33,743 nucleotides of DNA from a virus: IMG/VR virus record IMGVR_UViG_3300046331_000333, positions 1-33,743 of that record; one strand, written 5' to 3'. Positions 12,385-21,500 of the stretch are shown piece after piece. The notes under the pieces are model-generated. The model did no database searches. It worked only from the letters and a program-made list of their open reading frames with translations, and was not told the origin of the DNA. How positions within the stretch are numbered: position 1 is the first letter of the stretch; every line of letters begins with the position of its first letter. The position numbers were made by a program, and so were the translations under genes.

Positions 12385-12987
12385 ATGAAACAAACGGGAA
12401 TATATAAAATAACAAATCCTAATGGTAGAGTTTACATAGGTCAAAGCGTTGATATAAAAAGACGTTTTAAAACTTATTTAAATAACGTACCAAACGTCAA
12501 GACGTCTATTAAACTATATCGTTCTCTTATTAAATATGGTAGCGAAAATCATAAGTTTGAAATTTTAGAACTTTGCGATATAAATGAATTAAATAATAGA
12601 GAAAGATATTACCAAGAATTATATGAAGCAACTAGTAGTTTAAATCTTAATTGCATTTTAACTGAATGCGATGGAAAAAAAAGAGTTGTAAGACCAATGA
12701 CAGAAAAACAAAAAAAACAAATTAGCTTAGTTCATAAAGGTAAAAAATATAGCGAAGAAACTAAAAATAAAATAAAATTAGCTAGGGCAAAACAAATAAT
12801 AACAGCAGAACATAAACAGAAAATATCTGATAATTCTGGGTCTGCTAGATTAGTTTTAAATCTTCAAAATGGAATATTTTATAATTCTGCAAAAGAAGCA
12901 TCAAATGCTCACAATATGAAAGCTAATGAGCTTGTTTGTAGGTTGATTGGAAGAATAAAAAATAATAGTAATTTAAAATACGTATAA
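12385..12987 (+). CDS. GIY-YIG homing endonuclease with NUMOD3 and NUMOD1 modules
   Basis: The catalytic GIY-YIG domain is in the first ~95 residues (GIY at 5-7, YIG at 17-19, Arg26/27, catalytic Glu73 in NRERYY). A NUMOD3-type DNA-binding repeat follows (TEKQKKQISLVHKGKKYSEE, residues 106-125, and on). The C-terminus is a NUMOD1-like helix-turn-helix (VLNLQNGIFYNSAKEASNAH at 157-176). No intron or intein surrounds it, so it is a free-standing homing endonuclease that would cut cognate DNA in competing phages and spread itself. It fits between neighbours without spare bases. Confidence 0.9.
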   Translation: MKQTGIYKITNPNGRVYIGQSVDIKRRFKTYLNNVPNVKTSIKLYRSLIKYGSENHKFEILELCDINELNNRERYYQELYEATSSLNLNCILTECDGKKRVVRPMTEKQKKQISLVHKGKKYSEETKNKIKLARAKQIITAEHKQKISDNSGSARLVLNLQNGIFYNSAKEASNAHNMKANELVCRLIGRIKNNSNLKYV

Positions 12988-13784
12988 TGAATATTGATAA
13001 AATATTACAAAATAAAGAATTAGCATATCATGATAAAAAAAATCAAATAGCTAAAACTGATTTTTCTAATGTTCTTTACGAGTCAGCAGAAAAAGCACTA
13101 AGTAATTCATTGAGTAAAATTGAAGTGTTGATTTATGAAACTACTATTTCAAAGAAAAGAAATGAGTTTATGTTTAATCAATATCTTAACGGATATGTAT
13201 TAAATCATAGTGTTTCAATGAGATACATTAAATTATTTTTATGTGCTAATTCAGATGAGCCACAACATTCTGCTGAAAAAGAATCATGGAATAAATATTT
13301 TCCATTAGTAATAAATAAAGATGTAGCAGAAATGCATGGTTATTTTTGGGCTATAACAGAGGCTAAAAATATCGAGGGTTCAGCAGTTGTAAAAGGGAGT
13401 AATTTTTTAACCCCAGTTTTATCTATGGAGGTTATTGATGAAGATACTATAAGAGTTAAATGCGCTATAAGTCCAAGTAACATTATAGATTCCCATACAG
13501 ATTGCCATATGCAAGGTATTTGGAAAAAGACAATAAGTGAAAATAATTATGATTTATTGTTACAAGAGCATGATATGGATTTCGATAAGGTAATTGCTGA
13601 TTCTATAAACGATAATTTAAAAGTTTATACAGAAATGATTAGCGTTAAAGACTTACTTTCAAAATTCACTAAAAAAAGCATTACAGAAAATAAACAAGAT
13701 ATTGAAGCCGACAAAGTCACTTCAACACCCGAGCCGACTAAAGTCACTCAAAGAAATAATTTAGATATTTATTCATTTAATTAA
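12987..13784 (+). CDS. Prohead maturation protease, apparently circularly permuted
   Basis: 265 residues. The segments of HK97-type prohead proteases are present but in swapped order. HSVSM (74-78, resembling the catalytic Ser segment LSIG) and EGSAVVKGSNFLTPVL (130-145, resembling the EvSlV..paN segment) come first. IDSHTDCHMQGIWKKTI (167-183) and LLQEHD (191-196, resembling the catalytic His segment qHd), which lead in canonical enzymes, come after. The tail is Lys/Thr/Pro-rich. Position directly before the capsid gene supports the role: cutting the capsid delta domain during head maturation. The assignment to protease is good; the permutation is my reading of motif order. Confidence 0.72.
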   Translation: MNIDKILQNKELAYHDKKNQIAKTDFSNVLYESAEKALSNSLSKIEVLIYETTISKKRNEFMFNQYLNGYVLNHSVSMRYIKLFLCANSDEPQHSAEKESWNKYFPLVINKDVAEMHGYFWAITEAKNIEGSAVVKGSNFLTPVLSMEVIDEDTIRVKCAISPSNIIDSHTDCHMQGIWKKTISENNYDLLLQEHDMDFDKVIADSINDNLKVYTEMISVKDLLSKFTKKSITENKQDIEADKVTSTPEPTKVTQRNNLDIYSFN

Positions 13785-13794
13785 AAAACAAAAG

Positions 13795-15096
13795 ATGAAA
13801 AAAACATTTTTAGAGTTTTTGACAGCTAAAGGAATGACGGATGAATCATTCAAAGCATTGTCAGCAGAAGAAAAAGCAGGATTGTACAATGAGTACAATA
13901 CCGAGTTGAAAGAGTACATCGATACATTAGAAAAAAATGTTGATGGGAAAGCAACAAAAGAAGACCTTAACAAGGCAATTGAGTCTTTAAATGCAAGCCA
14001 TTTAGAGCAAATGAAAGTTTTAAACGATGCAATGTCCGAAATGGGGCTATCAATTAAAGCGTTTACAGAAGGTTCACAAAAACGTTCATCAAACAAAACT
14101 TTGAAAGAATTTTTGAAAGAGAACATCGACAAATTGAAAGTTCAAAAGAACGGACAAAGAAGCGAAGTAGAATCAAATAGAGTATCTTTTGAGGTTAACA
14201 AGGCTGTTGGCGATATGACTTCTGCGAATATTTCAGGTGGTAATGTTCCAGTTGAACAAAGACTTGCAGGACTTGATGTAATTGCTTCAAGACGTATTCG
14301 TTTGATGGACTTGGTAACACGTGGAACAGCAACATCAAATATTATTTCTTGGGTATCCCAAGCTAATAAAGATGGTGCAGCAGGACAAACTGCGGAAGGT
14401 GCTACTAAAAATCAAATTGATTTTGATTTAGTTGTTGATCAAGAATCATTGAAAAAAACAACTGCATTCATTAAAATTTCAACTGAAATGTTAGACGATA
14501 TTGATTTTATCGAAAGTGAAATCAATAACGAGTTAGAGCGTGAAATGTTGAAAAAAATTGAAAGTGGTATTTATTCAGGTGATGGATTAGGTACAAACTT
14601 AAACGGTATTCGTACTGTTGCACCTGCGTTTGCTGCTGGAACATTTGCACTTACAGTTGATAACGCAAATGAAGTAGATGTGTTGACAGTTGCAATGAAT
14701 CAAATTGCTATTGCTGAACAGGACGAGCCTACTGCAATTTTAATGCACCCATCAGATGTTACAAAACTTTTGTTAATCAAAGTTAGTGCAACTGATAAGC
14801 GTTATGTTGACCGTTTGATTATGGTTGCTGGTAATTTAATGCTTGATGGCGTTCCAATTATCAAAACAACTTTAGTTACTGCGGGTCAATACTTGATTGG
14901 TAACTTTAGAGATGCTTTGGTATTTGATAAAGGTGGTGTTACTTATGATATTGGTTTAGATGGAAACGACTTTACTAAAAACATGAGAACAATCTTAGCT
15001 GAATGGAGAGGTCTTGTTATTGTGAAAACAAACAGAACTACATCATTTGTTAAGGGTGTTTTTGCTACTGACAAAGCTTCATTAGCAACTGCTTAA
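13795..15096 (+). CDS. Major capsid protein (HK97 fold)
   Basis: 433 residues. The N-terminal ~105 are a helical, charged delta-like domain (EYIDTLEKNVDGKATKEDLNK is typical of it) that serves as a built-in scaffold and is probably cut off by the protease upstream. The rest has HK97 capsid hallmarks: a VPVEQRLAGLDVIASRRIRL entry, the P-domain spine helix around DDIDFIESEINNELEREMLK, IYSGDGLGTNLNGI, and the A-domain near AILMHPSDVTKLLLIK. Builds the icosahedral shell. The ATG follows AAAACAAAAG, ten bases after the protease stop. Confidence 0.93.
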   Translation: MKKTFLEFLTAKGMTDESFKALSAEEKAGLYNEYNTELKEYIDTLEKNVDGKATKEDLNKAIESLNASHLEQMKVLNDAMSEMGLSIKAFTEGSQKRSSNKTLKEFLKENIDKLKVQKNGQRSEVESNRVSFEVNKAVGDMTSANISGGNVPVEQRLAGLDVIASRRIRLMDLVTRGTATSNIISWVSQANKDGAAGQTAEGATKNQIDFDLVVDQESLKKTTAFIKISTEMLDDIDFIESEINNELEREMLKKIESGIYSGDGLGTNLNGIRTVAPAFAAGTFALTVDNANEVDVLTVAMNQIAIAEQDEPTAILMHPSDVTKLLLIKVSATDKRYVDRLIMVAGNLMLDGVPIIKTTLVTAGQYLIGNFRDALVFDKGGVTYDIGLDGNDFTKNMRTILAEWRGLVIVKTNRTTSFVKGVFATDKASLATA

Positions 15097-15098
15097 TT

Positions 15099-15248
15099 AT
15101 GAGAAAGTTCATTTCAAACGGAAAATCTAAGCACCTTATAAAAGGTAAAGAATACGAAGTAACGGAAGAAATGTACGCTACTTTCGTAAAGGCTGGATAT
15201 GTAGAGGGCGAAACAGTAAAAAAAGAAACAGTAAAAAAAGGTAAATAA
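15099..15248 (+). CDS. Small hypothetical protein between capsid and connector (49 aa)
   Basis: Basic protein MRKFISNGKSKHLIKGKEYE, ending in a repeated ETVKK motif (positions 38-47; the DNA repeat ACAGTAAAAAAAG occurs twice). The Lys-Gly-Lys-x-Y beta-type start resembles small decoration or head-completion proteins, and the position right after the capsid gene fits, but this is only inferred. Coupled to the next gene by overlapping TAATG. Confidence 0.6.
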   Translation: MRKFISNGKSKHLIKGKEYEVTEEMYATFVKAGYVEGETVKKETVKKGK

Positions 15249-15739
15249 TGGCAATCGTTGAAAGAGCAGACTTTGTAAACAAGTTCGAAATCCATACAAT
15301 GGGATCGAACGACGCTAAATTACAGGCATATATTGACCGTTACGAGGTTGATTATTTGGTTGATTTATTTGGAGTCGAATTATACAATCTGTTTATTGAC
15401 AATATTGAAGATGTTATTTACGCTAAATTACTTGATCCTATTTTGTTTCAAACTAATTGCGGAAAAATTTATAACTCCAAAGGCATAAAAGATATGCTTT
15501 TGGGGTTTATTTACTTTGAGTATCAAAGAGATTCACGGGTGCAACAAACGATTAATTCAGCTGTAAAAATCAAATCAAACGTAAGCGATAGAGCGGACAT
15601 TTTGAGCATGAATTTATACGGTCGTTTTAATGAAAGTGTAGAAACTTTTAAGGCAATTCAAGAGTATTTACAAGAAAATTCTACGGACTATCCTGCATTT
15701 ATGGGAGTTGATAGAAATTATATTTACACGTCGTATTAA
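15248..15739 (+). CDS. Head-tail connector/adaptor (DUF6712-like)
   Basis: 163 mainly helical residues (NDAKLQAYIDRYEVDYLVDL, then GIKDMLLGFIYFEYQRDSRV). This is the size and position of the gp6/DUF6712-type adaptor that sits beneath the portal ring. Expected to extend the portal channel after DNA filling. Family assignment rests on pattern and gene order. Confidence 0.65.
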   Translation: MAIVERADFVNKFEIHTMGSNDAKLQAYIDRYEVDYLVDLFGVELYNLFIDNIEDVIYAKLLDPILFQTNCGKIYNSKGIKDMLLGFIYFEYQRDSRVQQTINSAVKIKSNVSDRADILSMNLYGRFNESVETFKAIQEYLQENSTDYPAFMGVDRNYIYTSY

Positions 15740-16431
15740 TGGAAAGTTTACTTAACATATTTGCAAACGAGATTGTATCGAAAATAGATAAAACTTTTCG
15801 TATTACAAAGATTGAGAGTGCTGATGTTATAACGACTAAATTATTCGTGTGTAGTACTAAGTGGCTAAAAATTGGAGATATTATTGTAGATGACCAATAT
15901 CGAGATGGTGCGATAACAGACGTAGGCAATGGATGGATAGTGGTAAGGAAATCAAATCCTTTTATTTGGACTTCAAAAACCTTTATATCTCTTAAAGATT
16001 TCGTTTTTGTTGCAGGCACTCCATTAGATATTAATGCTGAATGGCTTAAATATTCGATTATACAAACAAATAAATTGCCTTTGTTTTGGCTTGTTTTACC
16101 AACGAATGAAACGTTTAATTCAAACGGGCAAGGATTGGAAAGAGAAAGTGCAATAAGGATGTTTATTATTGAGCAATCGGAGTTAAAGTACACAGTTGAG
16201 GAGTATTACTTTTACGTAATGAAATATCTTCAATCTTACTTAGAAGCTTTTTTTAGTGCTATTAAGAAAAACAAATTGTTTGCTAACATTGAAAGTTTTG
16301 AAAAACGTGAATTTTATCGACTTGGCTCTGAAAGTTCAGATGGATTTGAAGCGGTTATTTTAGACAGTAATTTAAGTGCTATCGAGGTTAGGTTTACTCT
16401 TCCTATAAGAAAAAGAGGATGTGAATGTTAA
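15739..16431 (+). CDS. Probable head-closure or tail-terminator protein
   Basis: 230 residues, not recognised by motif. It mixes beta-rich N-terminal sequence (LFVCSTKWLKIGDIIVDDQY) with a central helix-rich part and a C-terminal strand (FEAVILDSNLSAIEVRFTLP). Genes in this slot, between the adaptor and the tube protein, normally encode the stopper or tail terminator. The start shares a base with the previous stop. The ending KRGCEC is cysteine-rich, and the next protein starts MSNDCC, but no link is implied. Confidence 0.5.
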   Translation: MESLLNIFANEIVSKIDKTFRITKIESADVITTKLFVCSTKWLKIGDIIVDDQYRDGAITDVGNGWIVVRKSNPFIWTSKTFISLKDFVFVAGTPLDINAEWLKYSIIQTNKLPLFWLVLPTNETFNSNGQGLERESAIRMFIIEQSELKYTVEEYYFYVMKYLQSYLEAFFSAIKKNKLFANIESFEKREFYRLGSESSDGFEAVILDSNLSAIEVRFTLPIRKRGCEC

Positions 16432-16450
16432 ATTTTAAAAATTAATAATT

Positions 16451-17407
16451 ATGAGCAACGATTGTTGTAATGAAAGACCTAACTTCGGACACCCTGCGTG
16501 CATCGAGGATTTAGGCGGGGTAAGTAGGTTTATTTTTGTTGGGATGCCTGCTACTTTTGATAAGTCTGATATTGATTTTTCTTTTATCCTTGGCAATTTA
16601 ACAGCTGGTCAAACGGGATGGGCGCCATTTCCAGAAGTTGAAAACTTTGTCTGGACACCAGCAGAAAGCCAATTTGAAGAAAGTTCAAACGGTAAAAAAT
16701 CGTTTATCAAAAACGGTAAAACTACTATCGCTTGCGAAACATGGGACGGAAACGCCACGGCTAAAATGGTGGCTAAAATGGAAGCGTTAAGATGCTCAAA
16801 TTGGGGTATTTTATTAGTAACTGATTCTAATAAAGTTATCTTTTCAGAAGTTGGTGGGTTGTTGAAGCCTATCGCAATCGATGAGCAATCAATCCAAGCA
16901 TTGTTTCAATTCAAAACGGATGCGACTACTCAAAAGATTATGTTTTCTTTTGACTTAGCACGTAATTTCGACGTAAGTACTTTGTACGCTATTGACGGGG
17001 ATTTGATTTGGAGTTCAACAGATGAAGCGGTTAGGCCTATCGATTTCAATAACAATTTACCAAACATGGTAGATTGTCAATTAGCTAAAGTTGGCGCATT
17101 TATCACAACAGGCGGTTCAATTTCTGTAAATGATGATTATCGTCAAGGTACAAGAATTGCCGCATCTGGCGATTCAGTTGGAAATGTTACGGGTTTGGTT
17201 ATTGGTAACTTCTTAGTTGAAAACTTAACCGATGCTACAACGGTAACTCCTACGAGTGTTGCTGAAAACGGAACGGGAGTTTACGAGTTTGTATTACCTC
17301 CTCAAACTTCGGGGGATATATTGAAAGTTAGTTTAGCTATTCCTACTCAAACTGAATTGAACGGTCAATACTTATACCAAGGTAACGTTACAATTACTAT
17401 TCCGTAA
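16451..17407 (+). CDS. Probable major tail (tube) protein
   Basis: 318 residues with a beta-rich composition and a loop-rich N-terminus (NERPNFGHPACIEDLGG). The C-terminal ~90 residues (ATTVTPTSVAENGTGVYEFVL then TSGDILKVSLAIP) read like an immunoglobulin-like add-on domain, common on tail tube proteins. Position between head completion genes and the tape measure supports tube identity. No sheath gene lies next to it, which favours a non-contractile tail. Its own leader (TTAATAATT) sits in a 19-base gap. Confidence 0.6.
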   Translation: MSNDCCNERPNFGHPACIEDLGGVSRFIFVGMPATFDKSDIDFSFILGNLTAGQTGWAPFPEVENFVWTPAESQFEESSNGKKSFIKNGKTTIACETWDGNATAKMVAKMEALRCSNWGILLVTDSNKVIFSEVGGLLKPIAIDEQSIQALFQFKTDATTQKIMFSFDLARNFDVSTLYAIDGDLIWSSTDEAVRPIDFNNNLPNMVDCQLAKVGAFITTGGSISVNDDYRQGTRIAASGDSVGNVTGLVIGNFLVENLTDATTVTPTSVAENGTGVYEFVLPPQTSGDILKVSLAIPTQTELNGQYLYQGNVTITIP

Positions 17408-17601
17408 TGAGTGCCGTGGAATATGTATCTTACGGAAAACTTAGAGGAATTCGTAAGGATAGTTTGGAAAATCTAACCTTTGAAGATGCTAAAAAAAAGC
17501 ACCCGACAATTAAAGAAAGTCTTTTGTTAGGTGCTTGGAAAATAGTAAATCCAAAGGGTAAAATGAAAAATGACCCACCAAAAAAGGTAGAGGAAAAATA
17601 A
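17407..17601 (+). CDS. Small hypothetical protein (64 aa)
   Basis: SAVEYVSYGKLRGIRKDSLE with a Lys/Pro-rich tail (NDPPKKVEEK). It overlaps the stop of the tube gene by one base and is followed by a strong terminator, so it closes the head transcript. No family recognised. Confidence 0.6.
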   Translation: MSAVEYVSYGKLRGIRKDSLENLTFEDAKKKHPTIKESLLLGAWKIVNPKGKMKNDPPKKVEEK

Positions 17602-17604
17602 AAC

Positions 17605-17638
17605 AAAAAGGAGTGGTTAAAAAATCACTCCTTTTTTT
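17605..17638 (+). terminator. Rho-independent terminator
   Basis: AAAAAGGAGTG (17605-17615) and CACTCCTTTTT (17626-17636) form a long stem with a 10-base loop and a run of seven T's (17632-17638), a textbook intrinsic terminator. Confidence 0.92.
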
Positions 17639-17639
17639 G

Positions 17640-17647
17640 TAACTTTG
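17640..17647 (+). promoter_or_regulatory. Promoter -7 element for the tail operon
   Basis: TAACTTTG starts two bases after the terminator T-run, and transcription would begin about ten bases before the TTG start at 17664. No clear TTTG lies 19-21 bases upstream, because that space is the terminator stem. The promoter is therefore weak or needs an activator. Confidence 0.5.
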
Positions 17648-17663
17648 TTAAAATTCTAACAAG

Positions 17664-18110
17664 TTGGCAATAGGTAACACAGCAATAGAGGTTCAAATTA
17701 GACGTGCTAAATCACTTAGCGAGGTCGAAGCGTGGCTAAAAACCTTTGATACTGTTACTAAAAACGAGATTTTAGACTTTATAAAAATAGACCAATTACA
17801 TAGTAAAGGAGTTGATAAAGATGGAGAAGTTATTGGATATTATTCGCTCGCTACTGAATATATATCAAAAGGTAGAAAAAAGTTCAACACACACTACACT
17901 CTTTTTGATACTGGGGATTTTTTCCGTAGTATGTATATTGCAGTATTTCAGCAGGAAATTATCATAAATGGAAATACTCAAAAGATGCAAGACCAAGAAT
18001 GGTTTAGTAATAAAATAATAGGCTTAACAGATGAAAATTTTAGAAAACTTAAAAACATTGTTCAAGCGTCGTATATCGACTACGCACGTCGAACGATATT
18101 CGGGAATTGA
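17664..18110 (+). CDS. Hypothetical tail protein upstream of the tape measure (148 aa)
   Basis: Unrecognised, helical, 148 residues (VQIRRAKSLSEVEAWLKTFD, then FDTGDFFRSMYIAVFQQEII). The TTG start is chosen because no ATG lies nearby and the frame opens only there. It occupies the slot of tail-assembly chaperones or minor tail proteins. It overlaps the next gene by 80 bases in another frame, an arrangement also used by chaperone pairs such as lambda G/GT, although no clear slippery heptamer was found. Confidence 0.55.
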   Translation: MAIGNTAIEVQIRRAKSLSEVEAWLKTFDTVTKNEILDFIKIDQLHSKGVDKDGEVIGYYSLATEYISKGRKKFNTHYTLFDTGDFFRSMYIAVFQQEIIINGNTQKMQDQEWFSNKIIGLTDENFRKLKNIVQASYIDYARRTIFGN

Positions 18111-18528
18111 TGATATGCCTTTATTTAATTGGCTTAGATGCCTTGAAGGTAAACTTAATTATACACGCAAAAATGCAACAGAACAAGACGAAATTACACA
18201 AGAGGATTTGGATTCGTGGAATAAAATCTATGATAATTATCTTGATATTTATGGGCTTAATGATTTGGCTAAAAGGCTAATGAAATTACAAGTCAAATTA
18301 GCTAAGGCAAAAAATGACTATATTATAAGGTCGAATAAATTTCAATTCAATGTGATCCGTATAATTGAAAGTGAAATTGAGAAAGTAAAGGGTTTAACAA
18401 ACAAGGGGATAACAACTGAAAGTGTTTTAGTTCATTTGAGCAAGTTCCAAGGATATCACATAAGCGTAAAAACACTAACAGTTAGAGAGTATTTTGATTT
18501 ATTAAAAGAATATGAGCGAGCAAATTAA
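18031..18528 (+). CDS. Hypothetical tail-assembly protein (165 aa)
   Basis: The N-terminus ISTTHVERYSGIDDMPLFNW looks like a conserved start, so I keep the ATG at 18031 despite the 80-base overlap; an ATG at 18115 is the short alternative. The rest is helical with a QVKLAKAKNDYIIRSNKFQF stretch. Directly precedes, and overlaps by 17 bases, the tape measure gene, where the second part of a tail chaperone pair is expected. Confidence 0.55.
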   Translation: MKILENLKTLFKRRISTTHVERYSGIDDMPLFNWLRCLEGKLNYTRKNATEQDEITQEDLDSWNKIYDNYLDIYGLNDLAKRLMKLQVKLAKAKNDYIIRSNKFQFNVIRIIESEIEKVKGLTNKGITTESVLVHLSKFQGYHISVKTLTVREYFDLLKEYERAN

Positions 18529-21500
18529 GAGGTCGGATATTTCCGAAAAAGATATTTACGAATTTGTTACAAGTTCCGCAAAAAACGCAGAACAACAGAT
18601 TGAAAAATTGAATAATTCTTTGCGTGAAAGTGCGAAATTAAGCAACGACACCCTAAAGAAAAACGGGAAAATGTCCAACGCTGCGGAAATCAAAGCAACG
18701 GAACAAGCAATTAAGCAGACCAATGATGAGTACAAAAGAAAATTAAAACTCGAAAACGACTTAATTAAGATTCAAGCCGACAAAATAAATGCTGAAACCA
18801 AGCTACGAAACGCAACGGATAAAAGCACTCAATCAATAAAGAATCAAGATAATGCTTATAAAAAACTCGTTGTTCAAACCCGTGATTTAAAAAATGAAAG
18901 TAAGCGTTTAGGTGCTGAATTATTGCACTTAGAACAAACGGGCAAAAAGAATACAAAAGAGTTCGCATTAATTGAACGTCAATACAGACAAACCACAGCC
19001 GAAGCGGTTGTACTTGATGGAAAACTTAAAAAATTAGATTCCACAGTAGGTGATAATTTCAGAAATGTAGGAAATTACGATAGTGCAGTAGGAAAATTAC
19101 GGGGTGGGTTGACTCGTTTAGCTGCTGGATTTGGAGTATTTGAAGCAGTCAAATTTGGAGGTCGTACAATAATGGACTTTGAAACTTCAATTGCGGATTT
19201 GTCAGCGGTTACAGGTCAAACGGGCAACGATTTAAAGTTCTTAGAAGATAAAGCGATTGAGTTTAGTAAGGCATACGGGACAAGCGCAAAAGATGTAAGT
19301 GAAGCGTTTAAATTAGCGGGTTCAGCAAGACCAGAACTACTTAAAAATGGGGATGCACTCGCTAAAATTACAGAGCAAGCGTTGATACTATCCAAGGCTT
19401 CGGGCGATGACGTGCCCACGTCGATAGCAAATTTAACAGGAACATTGAACGCATTTAATATGCCAGCAACAGAAGCTGGAAGTGTAATGGATATTTTAGC
19501 AAGCGCAGCACAACAAGGAGCGCAGGAAATACCATATTTGAATGAAGCGTTTACAAAGTTCGGAGGTGTTGCTGCTAATGCAGGAATTGGAATCGCTGAA
19601 AGTGCAGCCGCAGTGGAAATCTTGGGGGAAAAAATGCCAGAAGCGAGCGTAGCAGGAAATAACCTTAAAAACATAATGATTATATTGCAGACCAATGCTG
19701 CTAAACAAGGTCGTGAATTTAAGGGGCTTACTGAGGAGTTGGCAATGATGCAACCTAATTTAAAAAATGTTACTGAATTAGAGAAATTATTTGGAAAAGA
19801 GAATTTACTCGCTGCTCAAACATTAATTGGGCAAACCGACAGATTAAAGGAGTTTAGCGGTGCTTTGGGTGAAAGTGGCACAGCGCAAGAACAAGCAAAT
19901 ACAAAATCAAAAACACTTAGTGAAGCGTGGAACAGATTAAAGGCAAATACAGAAGCGTTATTTTTAGAATTTAGAGGGGGCGCAAGTTATTTTACAAAGT
20001 TCGTTGACTTCTTGGCTACAAATTTACCGACTATTATAAGCGTTGTGAAAGAGTTGGCTTTTGCTTTTGTCACTTTCAAGGGAGTTATGAAAGGTATGCA
20101 ATTAGTTGACCAATATAAAAATTGGAAAAATTTAAAGAGTGCAATAGCAGAAACAGGAACAGCCACAACTGAAGCAGGACAAAAAGCGCAAGGATTTGGA
20201 AATGCTTTAAAGGGTATTGGGTGGACAATTGCAATTAGTTTAGCCTTTGAGTTCGGTAAAGAGTTATGGAACATTGTGAGCGGTGCAAAACAAGCAGAAG
20301 AGAATTTGGCACGTATGAACAGACAAATGCAAGCAGGAAGTAAGCGAGCAAATGAACGTACAAATCAAAGACAAAAAGAATTACAACAATCTTTAGATTT
20401 GGCTAAGACTGAAAAGGAAAAAATAGCACTTACTAAAAATGCTCAAACACAAATCAAAGAGGATATTAAGTTAGTCAACGAGCGCAAGGAGAAAACAAAG
20501 CAGGAAATAGCAGAAATTGAAAAGTATATCCAAGTTAATAAGGGGAAATTAGATGTTATAAACCTAAATAAAGACCTTAATAATAGCATAAACGGAGCTT
20601 TTGGGATGTCCTCAAAAGACGATATTCGAGATGTTTTAGCGCAAAGAAAAGCCGATTTGTCAGCACAAAATGAAGCCCTAAAGATTTATTCTGAGGAGTT
20701 AGAAAACACGGGGCATTCTGTAAAAGTTTTGACAAAAGATGAATTGGAAAATACGGAACAATCTAAAAAAGGAACGCAAGCAACAAAGCAAAAAACAACA
20801 GAAGTCGAGGAGTTAAACAAGACTTATGAGGAATATATGAAAACTCGTAAAGAATTGACTATTGACGAATATAAAGCCCCTGAATTGCAATTTGCAGACA
20901 TAGAGTCAGCAGACGAAAGAATAAAAGCACGTCGTAAAAGTGTAGCAGAAATAAAAGTTGTCGAAGCGGAACTTTCCAAAGATGAGGAAAAAATTAGAAA
21001 AGCACGAATTGAGCAAATAAATGAAAACCTTGCTATTGAATTGGAAAACGTCGAACTTACTGAAATCGAAAAATTAGAGTTAAAAAAACGTGCTGAATTG
21101 GAAATCCAAAATTTAGAACAACAAGCAAATCAAAAAAAGTACGAAAACTTTAAACAATGGGCAGACTTGACAACGGATTATTTCATTAAAAAATCAGAAA
21201 AAAGAATTGAGCAAATTGACAAAGAGATTTCAGCAGCGGAAAAGCAATACGATTATTTTCAAGAGTTGGCAAAAAATGGAAATATCACGGCCGAGCAGTC
21301 TTTAGCGGAACAACAAAAAATTATCAATGATGCTAATTTGAAGAAACAAAAGGAGCAGCAACGAATTGAGCGATTGAAATTAATTCAAACGTCTTTAGAT
21401 ATTTACGGGGCAAAGGTGGCGAATGGGGATAAAAATCCATTGTTAAACACTATTAAAGACGTGCAATTACTTAAACAATTCATTGAAAGTTTGCCAGCAT

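Noticed and set aside
19216-19695. 159-codon minus-strand frame inside the tape measure gene
   Set aside because: It is antisense to a clearly real gene, with a composition that follows from its complement.
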